Shown here piece after piece: positions 1 to 5,739 of a DNA stretch of 7,085 nucleotides (position 1 is the first letter of the stretch; each line of letters opens with the position of its first letter). This DNA is from Caulobacteraceae bacterium. Its GTDB lineage: Bacteria; Pseudomonadota; Alphaproteobacteria; Caulobacterales; Caulobacteraceae. The notes under the pieces are model-generated. The model saw nothing but the letters and a program-made list of their open reading frames with translations, did no database searches and was not told where the DNA came from. Both the position numbers and the translations under genes were made by a program. Location: positions 1 to 7,085 of the forward strand of contig CANJYY010000130.1 of NCBI GenBank assembly GCA_947479185.1. Reading direction: 5' to 3'.

Positions 1-1
1 G

Positions 2-889
2 ATCGCCGCCTGGGGCCTGGTGGGCCGCGGCGACGAGAAGGACGCCGACCAGGCGGCCGTCGACGCCATGCGCAACGCGCTGAACGAACTGGCCATCGAC
101 GGCGAGATCGTCATCGGCGAGGGCGAGCGTGACGAAGCGCCGATGCTTTACATCGGCGAAAAGGTCGGCACCGGCAAAGGTCCGCGCGTCGACATCGCGC
201 TGGACCCGCTGGAGGGCACGACCCTGACGGCCAAGGCCATGGCCAACGCCCTGGCCGTGATGGCCTGGGCCCCGGCCGGCACGCTGCTGAACGCGCCCGA
301 CACCTACATGGACAAGATCGCCTGCGGTCCCGGCTACGCCGAGGGCGTGATCGATCTGGACGCCACGCCGGCCGACAACGTCCGCTCGCTGGCCAAGGCC
401 AAGGGCGTCGAACCCGACCAGATCACCGTCTGCGTGCTGGACCGTCCGCGCCACACCGAGATCATCAACAGCCTGCGCTCCGTCGGCGCGCGGGTCTATC
501 TGATCACCGACGGCGACGTGGCCGGCGTGATCAACACCGCCGACCCCACGACCGGCGTCGACCTCTACATCGGCCAGGGCGGCGCCCCTGAGGGCGTGCT
601 GGCCTGCGCGGCGCTGAAGTGCGTCGGCGGCCAGTTCCAGGGCCGTCTGGTGTTCCGCAACAACGACGAGCGCGCCCGCGCCGCCAAGTGGGGCATCACC
701 GACCTCGACCGCAAATACATGCTGAACGAGATCGTCCGCGCCGACGCCATCTTCGCCATGACCGGCGTGACCAACGGGGCCCTGCTGGACGGCGTGAAGC
801 TCGACGGCGGCTTCGTGCACACCCACACCCTGGTGATGAACTCCTCGACCCGCACCGTGCGCGAAGTGCGGATGAAGCGGGCGCTCTGA
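2..889 (+). CDS. glpX: Class II fructose-1,6-bisphosphatase GlpX, 5' end outside the window
   Basis: Hydrolyses fructose 1,6-bisphosphate to fructose 6-phosphate in gluconeogenesis, in the cytoplasm; some family members also act on sedoheptulose 1,7-bisphosphate. The reading frame is open from base 2 and gives 295 residues. Compared with E. coli GlpX recalled from memory, about 20 N-terminal residues lie outside the window. The GTG at 20 is therefore an internal Val, not the start. Visible family motifs in order are GRGDEKDAD (near the left edge), IGEGERDEAPMLYIGE (about 113-160), the metal/phosphate motif DPLEGTTLTA (203-232), LNAPDTYMDK, a DGDVA segment (about 509-523) and GGAPEG (about 580-597). 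The C-terminus ends in KRAL, shorter than the E. coli tail. The gene sits 2 nt before recJ, so the two are probably cotranscribed. The family call is very secure; whether it also has sedoheptulose-bisphosphatase activity cannot be read from the sequence. Confidence 0.96.
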   Translation: MAAWGLVGRGDEKDADQAAVDAMRNALNELAIDGEIVIGEGERDEAPMLYIGEKVGTGKGPRVDIALDPLEGTTLTAKAMANALAVMAWAPAGTLLNAPDTYMDKIACGPGYAEGVIDLDATPADNVRSLAKAKGVEPDQITVCVLDRPRHTEIINSLRSVGARVYLITDGDVAGVINTADPTTGVDLYIGQGGAPEGVLACAALKCVGGQFQGRLVFRNNDERARAAKWGITDLDRKYMLNEIVRADAIFAMTGVTNGALLDGVKLDGGFVHTHTLVMNSSTRTVREVRMKRAL

Positions 890-891
890 CC

Positions 892-2694
892 ATGGCCGAC
901 GGCGCGCTCGAGGCGGGTTTCCTCGGTGTGCGCCGCTCGCTGTCCGGACGGGCCTGGCGCTGGCGTCCCGCCGACGCCGCGCTGATCCGCGACCACCAGA
1001 TGCGCCATGACCTGAGCGAGCCGCTCGCCAGGGCCCTGGCCGGCCGCGGCATCGATACGGCCGCCGCGACCAACTATCTGACGCCGACGCTCAAGGCGCA
1101 GTTCCCCGACCCCTCGACCTTCGCCGACATGGATCTGGCGGCCTCGATCCTCGTCGACGCCGTCGAGACCGGCCGGCCGACGGCGGTGTTCGCCGACTAT
1201 GACGTCGACGGCGCTTCGAGCGCGGCCCAGCTGGTGCGCTGGTTCCGGGCCATGGGCCGCGAGCTGGCCATCTACGTGCCCGACCGGATCATCGAGGGCT
1301 ATGGCCCCAGTCCCGCCGCCTTCCGCCACCTGCAGGAGCAGGGCGCCGACCTCGTCGTCACGGTAGACTGCGGCGCCGCGGCCACCGACGCGCTGCTGGC
1401 GGCCCGCGACATCGGCCTCGACGTCGTGGTCATCGACCACCACCTTATGCGCGGCGATCAGCCGCCGGCCGCCGCCCTGGTCAATCCCAACCGGCCGGAC
1501 GACACCTCGGGGCAGGGCCACCTGGCCGCCGCGGGCGTGACCTTCGTGCTGCTGGCCGCCCTGAACCGCGAGGCGCGGCGCAGGGGGCTGTTCAAGGACC
1601 GTCCGGAGCCCGACATCCGCCAGTGGCTCGATCTGGCCGCCATGGGCGCTGTCTGCGACGTGACGAGCCTGACCGGCTTCAATCGGGCCATCGCCGCCCA
1701 GGGGCTGAAGACCATGTCGGGCTGGGCCAATCCGGGCCTCAAGGCGCTGCTCGACGTCGCCAAGTCCCAGGGGCCGGCCACCACCTTCCACGCCGGCTTC
1801 ATTCTCGGCCCGCGAATCAATGCCGGCGGCCGCATTGGCCGCTCCGATCTCGGCGCGCGTCTGCTGTCGACCGACGACCCGGAAGAGGCGCGCGATCTCG
1901 CCGAACAGCTCGACGCGTTGAACGCCTCGCGCAAGGACGTCGAGAAGGGCGTGATTGACGAGGCGGTGCTGTCGCTGGAGCGCGACAGCAATTTCGATCC
2001 CGACGCCCCGGCCATCGTCGTCGCCGGCGACGGCTGGCATCCCGGCGTGGTCGGCATCGCCGCCGCCCGCCTGCGCGAGCGCTATCGCAAGCCGGTGGTC
2101 GTCATCGGCATCGACCGGCCGTCCGACACCGGCAAAGGGTCTGGACGCTCTCAGCCGGGCGTCAACCTCGGCCGGGCGGTGCAGGCGGCCTTTGACGAGG
2201 GCCTGCTGCTGGCCGGGGGCGGCCACGCCATGGCCGCGGGCCTGACCATCCGGCCGGCGATGATTCCAGACCTGCGCGCCTTCCTGTGCGAGCGACTGGC
2301 CGACGAGATGGTCGAGGCCGCCGGTCAGGACGCCATCGAGATCGACGCCCTGGTCAGCCCCAGCGGCGCGACGCGCGGCCTCTACGCCGAGTTCCAGCGC
2401 CTGGCCCCGTTCGGTCCGGGCAATCCCGAACCGACCTTCGCCGTCGCCGACGCGCGAATCGAACGGCCGATGATGCTCAAGGGCGGCCATGTGCGCTGTA
2501 CGCTGATGGATTCCTCGGGCGGCCGGCTGAAGGCCGTCGCCTGGCGCGCCGGTGAAACCGAGATGGGCGCGCGGATCATGGCCGGCGGCGGCTCCATGCA
2601 CTTTGTCGGTCGTCTGAAGCCTGATGACTGGCAGGGACGCGAGAGCGTGGAGCTGGAAATCGAGGACGCCGCCGACCCCCGGATGGTGCTCTGA
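892..2694 (+). CDS. recJ: Single-stranded-DNA-specific exonuclease RecJ
   Basis: A 5'-3' single-strand DNA exonuclease of the DHH phosphoesterase superfamily, acting in RecF-pathway recombination, mismatch repair and base-excision repair. The protein is 600 aa, normal for the family (E. coli about 577). Metal-binding motifs are in order: ADYDVDG at 101-107, VDCG at 158-161, the signature DHH at 182-184, and a GPRINAGGRIG block at 306-316. Next come DGWHPGVVG at 380-388 and SGRSQ at 417-421. The DHHA1 motif GGHAMAAG is at 443-450. The C-terminal OB-fold region has APFGPGNPEP at 505-514. I chose the ATG at 892 because it follows the glpX stop by 2 nt and gives the expected N-terminus; upstream in-frame codons would run inside glpX. 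I see no strong ribosome-binding site, which fits translational coupling to glpX. No motif is missing, so the enzyme should be active. Confidence 0.96.
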   Translation: MADGALEAGFLGVRRSLSGRAWRWRPADAALIRDHQMRHDLSEPLARALAGRGIDTAAATNYLTPTLKAQFPDPSTFADMDLAASILVDAVETGRPTAVFADYDVDGASSAAQLVRWFRAMGRELAIYVPDRIIEGYGPSPAAFRHLQEQGADLVVTVDCGAAATDALLAARDIGLDVVVIDHHLMRGDQPPAAALVNPNRPDDTSGQGHLAAAGVTFVLLAALNREARRRGLFKDRPEPDIRQWLDLAAMGAVCDVTSLTGFNRAIAAQGLKTMSGWANPGLKALLDVAKSQGPATTFHAGFILGPRINAGGRIGRSDLGARLLSTDDPEEARDLAEQLDALNASRKDVEKGVIDEAVLSLERDSNFDPDAPAIVVAGDGWHPGVVGIAAARLRERYRKPVVVIGIDRPSDTGKGSGRSQPGVNLGRAVQAAFDEGLLLAGGGHAMAAGLTIRPAMIPDLRAFLCERLADEMVEAAGQDAIEIDALVSPSGATRGLYAEFQRLAPFGPGNPEPTFAVADARIERPMMLKGGHVRCTLMDSSGGRLKAVAWRAGETEMGARIMAGGGSMHFVGRLKPDDWQGRESVELEIEDAADPRMVL

Positions 2695-2725
2695 CGAGGC
2701 CGTCCGCGGCTTTGTTCGCCTCGTT
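2695..2725 (+). terminator. Possible weak stem-loop after recJ
   Basis: Directly after the recJ stop, CGAGGC at 2695-2700 can pair with GCCTCG at 2718-2723. Alternatively, a smaller stem GCCG/CGGC (2699-2702 with 2707-2710, loop TCCG) is followed by TTTGTT. The two structures are mutually exclusive. Neither has a long U-run, so intrinsic termination is only a possibility; it would separate recJ from the tRNA gene's own promoter. Confidence 0.25.
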
Positions 2726-2749
2726 GCGAAAAGTCGTTCGCTTGGGGGG

Positions 2750-2778
2750 TTGCGCCTCCCGGGAGTCGCGAATATACA
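2750..2778 (+). promoter_or_regulatory. Probable promoter of the tRNA-Glu gene
   Basis: A -35-like TTGCGC (2750-2755) and a -10-like TATACA (2773-2778) are separated by exactly 17 nt. Initiation about 7 nt after the -10 would leave a leader of roughly 10-13 nt before the tRNA at 2798, typical for tRNA genes. The spacer contains a perfect 10-bp palindrome CTCCCGGGAG (2756-2765). The assignment rests on sequence match and spacing only. Confidence 0.55.
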
Positions 2779-2797
2779 GCCGCTTCCTCGCGACCGG

Positions 2798-2872
2798 GCG
2801 CCCTTCGTCTATCGGTTAGGACCCCAGATTTTCAATCTGGTAAGAGGGGTTCGACTCCCCTAGGGCGTACCA
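2798..2872 (+). tRNA. tRNA-Glu, anticodon UUC, CCA encoded
   Basis: All four stems fold. Acceptor: 2798-2804 with 2862-2868. D stem: 2807-2810 with 2819-2822. Anticodon stem: CCAGA 2824-2828 with TCTGG 2836-2840. T stem: AGGGG 2845-2849 with CCCCT 2857-2861, and the T loop TTCGACT is standard. The anticodon TTC is at 2831-2833, giving glutamate (GAA/GAG). The discriminator base is A2869 and the CCA end is genomically encoded at 2870-2872. The length of 75 nt is normal. One oddity is that the first acceptor pair is G1-U72 (2798 with 2868), a wobble. The gene stands alone between recJ and the cold-shock gene and appears to have its own promoter. Confidence 0.96.
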
Positions 2873-2901
2873 CCGCCGCGAGTGACTGTTTCCATGACAT
2901 T

Positions 2902-2916
2902 GCGACTAATCGTCGC
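2902..2916. promoter_or_regulatory. Inverted repeat, candidate response-regulator site upstream of the cold-shock gene
   Basis: A perfect 5-5-5 inverted repeat: GCGAC, 5-nt spacer TAATC, GTCGC. The arms fit the GNGRC-N5-GNCGC pattern known for RegA/RegR/ActR-type regulators. In Caulobacter crescentus the response regulator SpdR is reported to bind an inverted repeat upstream of cspD and to drive its stationary-phase induction. I infer that this is the equivalent site; it lies about 53 nt upstream of the candidate -35 and 120 nt before the start codon. Confidence 0.5.
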
Positions 2917-2939
2917 GGGCGGGCCTCTGGTCATCGCTC

Positions 2940-2953
2940 GCGCGAATTCGCGC
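2940..2953. repeat. 14-bp perfect palindrome upstream of the cold-shock gene
   Basis: GCGCGAATTCGCGC reads identically on both strands. It is only 1 nt upstream of the TTGACG -35-like box (2955-2960), so a dimeric regulator bound there would touch RNA polymerase. No known operator is recognised. Confidence 0.5.
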
Positions 2954-2954
2954 A

Positions 2955-2990
2955 TTGACGGCTCTCGCCCCACGAGAACACTGTTATGCT
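2955..2990 (+). promoter_or_regulatory. Candidate promoter(s) of the cold-shock-protein operon
   Basis: Two alternatives overlap. One is TTGACGG (2955-2961), then 12 nt, then GAGAACAC (2974-2981), a partial match to the Caulobacter housekeeping pattern TTGACGS-N10-14-GCTANAWC. The other is an extended -10, TG-T-TATGCT (2982-2990), with no good -35 at 17 nt. An inverted repeat TCTCG-N5-CGAGA (2963-2977) lies inside this region. Start-site mapping would decide; with the extended -10 the leader would be about 40 nt. Confidence 0.4.
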
Positions 2991-3025
2991 CGAGACCCCG
3001 TCCAGACGGCACTTTAGGGCGGGGC

Positions 3026-3030
3026 AGAGG
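3026..3030 (+). promoter_or_regulatory. Ribosome-binding site of the cold-shock gene
   Basis: AGAGG lies 6 nt before the ATG at 3037. It fixes that ATG as the start rather than the in-frame upstream ATG at 2986, which overlaps the candidate -10. Confidence 0.7.
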
Positions 3031-3036
3031 GGCGGA

Positions 3037-3651
3037 ATGTCTGGTTACGATTTCGAGGCGCAGGATCCGCACGAAGAGTCCGTGCGGATCAACGGCCGTG
3101 TGAAGTGGTTCGATGCGGGGAAGGGGTACGGTTTCATTGTGCCCGATGACCCCAGTCAAACCGGTCTGAAGGACGTGCTTCTGCACATCACGTCGCTGCG
3201 CAACGCCGGCCGCGAGTCGGCGCTGGAAGGCTCCGTCATCATTTGCGACGTGGTTCGCCGCACCAAGGGCTGGCAGGTTTCCGACATCGTCGACCTCGAT
3301 GAGACGGCCGCCCCGCCGGTGGGCGAGCGTCCGCGACGGGTCGAACAGGAGCCCGGCGGCTTCCGCCGTGACCGCTTCGAGGGCGGCTTCGGCGGCGGTC
3401 ATCGCGACGCCCCGCGCCGGGGACCGCCTGTGCGGGCCGACGGGCCGCTCGAGCACTGCACGGTGAAATGGTTCAACCGCACCAAGGGCTACGGTTTCGT
3501 GGTGCGCGACGCCGAGCCGGGGGATATCTTCGTCCACATCGAGACGCTGCGTCGCAGCGGCCTTGATGACCTGCAGCCCGGCGATGGCGTGATGGTGCGC
3601 TTCGCCGAGGGGCCCAAGGGTCTGGTCGTGGCCGAAATCGCGGCGTCCTGA
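3037..3651 (+). CDS. cspD: Double cold-shock-domain nucleic-acid-binding protein, CspD-like
   Basis: A 204-residue protein with two complete cold-shock domains. Domain 1 (about 17-88) has [13 protein letters not shown] with RNP1 KGYGFI at 29-34 and RNP2-like DVLLH at 46-50. Domain 2 (about 139-202) has [14 protein letters not shown] with RNP1 KGYGFV at 150-155 and RNP2 DIFVH at 163-167. Both keep the aromatic residues that stack on single-stranded RNA or DNA. The linker (about 96-131) is rich in Gly, Arg and Phe, resembling an RGG-type RNA-binding segment. Two-domain proteins of this kind are known in Caulobacter (CspC, CspD), where they are induced in stationary phase rather than by cold. 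The symbol cspD is based on this architecture and on the upstream inverted repeat; cspC remains possible. It heads a likely operon with the DUF192 gene 25 nt downstream. The role is inferred to be RNA chaperone or transcription antitermination. Confidence 0.9.
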   Translation: MSGYDFEAQDPHEESVRINGRVKWFDAGKGYGFIVPDDPSQTGLKDVLLHITSLRNAGRESALEGSVIICDVVRRTKGWQVSDIVDLDETAAPPVGERPRRVEQEPGGFRRDRFEGGFGGGHRDAPRRGPPVRADGPLEHCTVKWFNRTKGYGFVVRDAEPGDIFVHIETLRRSGLDDLQPGDGVMVRFAEGPKGLVVAEIAAS

Positions 3652-3665
3652 CGCCCGACGCTCCT

Positions 3666-3669
3666 GGAG
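3666..3669 (+). promoter_or_regulatory. Ribosome-binding site selecting a TTG start
   Basis: GGAG is 7 nt before TTG (3677) but 19 nt before the first in-frame ATG (3689). The spacing favours TTG as the start of the DUF192 gene. Confidence 0.6.
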
Positions 3670-3676
3670 TACCCCT

Positions 3677-4186
3677 TTGATCCTCAACATGCGTAACGTC
3701 GGTCGGACCGCCGTCCTGGCCGCGGCGATGCTCGCCCCCATGCTGTCGGGCGCCTGCCGCGCGGAGACGCCGCCGGCGGTCGCCGCCGCGCCGGCGGTCA
3801 ACGCCGTCGTCACCGAGCCGCTGACCATCGACACGACGCAGGGGACCGTGGCCTTGAAGGTCGAGATCGCCGACAGCGACGCCGAGCGCGAACAGGGGCT
3901 GATGTACCGCACGACGCTGCCCGCCGACGGCGGCATGCTGTTCATTTGGGACCGGGCAGCGCCCCGCGCCTTCTGGATGCGCAACACCTACATCCCGCTG
4001 GACATCCTCTACATCGGCGCCAACGGCCGGATCATCTCGATCGCCGCCAACGCCCAGCCATTCGACGAGACGCCGATCCCCTCGCGCGGCGATGCGAAGG
4101 CCGTCCTGGAGCTGGCCGGCGGCCGCGCGGCCCAGCTGGGCATCGATCTGGGCGACCAAGTTCATCACAAGATGTTCGGCCAGTGA
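3677..4186 (+). CDS. DUF192 family protein with N-terminal export signal
   Basis: 169 aa if started at TTG 3677 (supported by GGAG 7 nt upstream), or 165 aa from ATG 3689. The N-terminus has basic residues (R6, R10), a hydrophobic stretch at about 12-24, and SGAC ending at Cys27. This could be an imperfect lipobox, or signal peptidase I could cut after CRA (27-29). An Ala/Pro-rich linker (about 32-45) follows, containing a 10-bp DNA direct repeat (3772-3781 and 3790-3799). The DUF192 domain (about 49-167) has its hallmarks: EREQGLMYR at 70-78, GGMLFIW at 85-91, FWMRNTYIPLDI at 99-110, and a late LELAGGRA...GD block. The family is widespread, small and periplasmic or surface-exposed, with no firmly established biochemical role. 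The stop codon overlaps the start of the next gene, so translation is probably coupled. Export is inferred; function is unknown. Confidence 0.9.
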   Translation: MILNMRNVGRTAVLAAAMLAPMLSGACRAETPPAVAAAPAVNAVVTEPLTIDTTQGTVALKVEIADSDAEREQGLMYRTTLPADGGMLFIWDRAAPRAFWMRNTYIPLDILYIGANGRIISIAANAQPFDETPIPSRGDAKAVLELAGGRAAQLGIDLGDQVHHKMFGQ

Positions 4187-4638
4187 CGGACGAGACCGTC
4201 CCGGCGCCACCGGAGGGGTTCAAGCCCAGTGCGCGCGGCCCCTACACCACCCACAATGGCCCCTTCTTTCACCGCATCGAGGACGACCGGCTCGAGCATT
4301 GCTTCTTTGTCCTCAAGCGGCACTGCAACAGCCTGGGCATCGTCCATGGCGGCATGCTGTCGACCTTCATGGACGGGGTGCTGGCCAACGCTGTCGGCCG
4401 CGAGGCGGGCACGGCCTCGGTGACCGTGCACCTGTCGCTGGACTTCCTGTCGATGGCCCGGGCCGGCGACTGGGTCTATGGCGACGGCGTCGTCACCCGC
4501 AAGACGAAGGACCTGATCTTCGTCGAGGGGCGGATCCACACCGGCAGCCGCGACGTGATGCGCGCCTCGGGCATCTTCAAGCCGGTGCACCGGCGCGCGG
4601 ACCAGCCGGCGCCGGGCGCAAGACCTAAGCCAGAGTGA
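4183..4638 (+). CDS. PaaI-family hotdog-fold thioesterase
   Basis: A 151-aa cytoplasmic protein expected to hydrolyse acyl- or aryl-CoA thioesters. The core motif is N49-SLGIVHGGMLSTFMD-64. In PaaI/hotdog thioesterases the Asn, the HGG loop (55-57) and the acidic residue on the central helix (D64) form the active site. The following VTVHLSLDFLSMARAGDW (about 86-103) and GRIH segments fit the hotdog beta-sheet. The start is taken as GTG 4183, which overlaps the DUF192 stop (GTGA); no ATG or good ribosome-binding site lies nearby, and the next in-frame Met (M58) is inside the catalytic loop. The last 14 bp overlap the convergent dehydrogenase gene. The substrate cannot be told from sequence; a proofreading or housekeeping CoA-ester hydrolase is most likely. 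Confidence 0.88.
   Translation: MTDETVPAPPEGFKPSARGPYTTHNGPFFHRIEDDRLEHCFFVLKRHCNSLGIVHGGMLSTFMDGVLANAVGREAGTASVTVHLSLDFLSMARAGDWVYGDGVVTRKTKDLIFVEGRIHTGSRDVMRASGIFKPVHRRADQPAPGARPKPE
4581..4594. repeat. 14-bp perfect palindrome near the convergent gene ends
   Basis: GCCGGTGCACCGGC inside the 3' part of the thioesterase gene can fold as a 5-bp stem with loop TGCA. A second palindrome, CCGGCGCCGG, is at 4606-4615. On the minus strand they lie 10-45 nt beyond the dehydrogenase stop and could help end that transcript, but only TT follows the stem. Confidence 0.35.
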
Positions 4639-5728
4639 GCACGACCTTGACGCAGTCGCCGTGGTGCTGCGCGGCGATGGCCGCGTTGATCTCGGCGAAC
4701 GGGTAGGTTTTCACCAGCTTCTCGACCGGCAGGCGGCCGGCCTTCCAGTGGGCGATCAGCTCGGGCAGGAAGACGTCGGGATCGCTGTCGCCCTCGATGA
4801 TGCCGCGCACGGTCTGGCCGAAGGTCAGGACGGTTCCCAGGTCCCCGGGAAGGGGCGTGCCCGCCGGGGGGATGCCGACGATGCCCAGCACGCCCTTGGG
4901 GGCCAGGGCGCCCATGATGGCGGTCAGGGTGTCGGGGCGGCCGGTGGTGTCGAAGGCATAGTCCACGCCCTGGGGCACGATGGCCCGCACGGCGGCGGCC
5001 AGGTCCGGGCTCTCGGCCGGGTCGATGACGTGGGTCGCGCCGAGCTCGGTGGCCAGCGCGCGGCGGACGGCGTGCGGCTCGACGACGATGACCGTGCCGC
5101 AGCCCTGGATCTTCGCGCCCATGACGGCCGACAGGCCCACGGCCCCGCCGCCGGTGATCAGCAGGCTCGAGCCCTTGGGGCAGGCCAGGGCCAGCATGAC
5201 CCCGCCCGCGCCCGTCTGGACGCCGCAGCCGAGCGGCGCGGCCAGCTCGAACGGAATGTCGCCGGGGATCTTCAGCACGTTGCGCTCGTAGGCGAGGGCG
5301 AAGGTGGCGAACGACGACTGGCCGAAGAAGTTGGACGACACGGCCGTCTCGCCCTGGGCCAGGGCCTTGGAGCCGTCCGGCCGCATGCCGATGTAGTTCA
5401 GCGCCGGCATCAGGTAGCAGTAGGCCGGATCGCCGCTCTTGCAGCGGTCGCACTGGCCGCAGGAGCGGAAGGTCAGGGCCACCCGGTCGCCGGCGACAAC
5501 CTTGGTCACGGCCGAACCGACGCGCTCGACGACGCCGGCGCCTTCATGGCCGAGCACGGCCGGCATCGAGAAGGGCATGCCGCCCTCCCGCGCCACCAGG
5601 TCGGTATGGCAGACGCCGACGGCGGCGATGCGCACGAGGATCTCGTCGGCGCGCGGCTCGTCCAGTTCGACGGTCTCGAGGGTGAAGTCCTGGCCCGGGG
5701 CGCGGGCGACGGCGGCGGTAACCTGCAT
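4625..5728 (-). CDS. Zinc-dependent alcohol dehydrogenase, aryl/benzyl-alcohol type (MDR superfamily)
   Basis: A 367-aa NAD(P)-dependent oxidoreductase interconverting an alcohol and its aldehyde or ketone. The N-terminal GroES-like domain carries the catalytic zinc ligands C40 (in VCHTD), H61 with E62 (GHEGAG) and C168 (GCGVQTG). Structural zinc cysteines are C90, C93, C96 and C104. The Rossmann motif GGGAVG is at 193-198, and E217 at the end of the second strand suggests NAD over NADP. The segment FFGQSSFATFALAYERN at 134-150 strongly resembles benzyl alcohol dehydrogenases such as XylB (recalled, not searched). The start is ATG 5728, with GAGG (5741-5738) 9 nt upstream overlapping the kinase stop; an in-frame TTG at 5743 is the less likely alternative. 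It is second in an operon after the kinase gene (11-nt gap). The last 14 bp overlap the convergent thioesterase gene. The substrate is not determinable here. Confidence 0.93.
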   Translation of the reverse strand: MQVTAAVARAPGQDFTLETVELDEPRADEILVRIAAVGVCHTDLVAREGGMPFSMPAVLGHEGAGVVERVGSAVTKVVAGDRVALTFRSCGQCDRCKSGDPAYCYLMPALNYIGMRPDGSKALAQGETAVSSNFFGQSSFATFALAYERNVLKIPGDIPFELAAPLGCGVQTGAGGVMLALACPKGSSLLITGGGAVGLSAVMGAKIQGCGTVIVVEPHAVRRALATELGATHVIDPAESPDLAAAVRAIVPQGVDYAFDTTGRPDTLTAIMGALAPKGVLGIVGIPPAGTPLPGDLGTVLTFGQTVRGIIEGDSDPDVFLPELIAHWKAGRLPVEKLVKTYPFAEINAAIAAQHHGDCVKVVLTLA

Positions 5729-5739
5729 GGTCTTGATCC

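Noticed and set aside
565..2601. A 678-codon open frame on the minus strand across recJ and the end of glpX
   Set aside because: It is antisense to two clearly recognised genes. Its translation is rich in Arg, Gly, Ala and His with no family motif. Long antisense frames are expected where third positions are almost all G or C.
2824..2840. The same anticodon-stem bases, CCAGA and TCTGG in swapped order, in tRNA-Glu and tRNA-Pro
   Set aside because: These are ordinary stem sequences in two otherwise unrelated tRNAs; I see no evidence of duplication or an attachment site.
2986..3036. N-terminal extension of the cold-shock protein to the ATG at 2986
   Set aside because: That ATG is part of the TATGCT -10-like box and has no ribosome-binding site, whereas the ATG at 3037 has AGAGG 6 nt upstream and gives the expected start just before domain 1.
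3772..3799. Direct repeat of GCCGGCGGTC in the DUF192 gene
   Set aside because: It encodes a repetitive Pro-Ala-Val linker and is explained by low-complexity coding in a GC-rich genome.
2860..3987. A 375-codon open frame on the minus strand covering the tRNA-Glu end, the cold-shock gene and part of the DUF192 gene
   Set aside because: It overlaps a tRNA and two well-supported genes, and its translation resembles no protein family I recognise.
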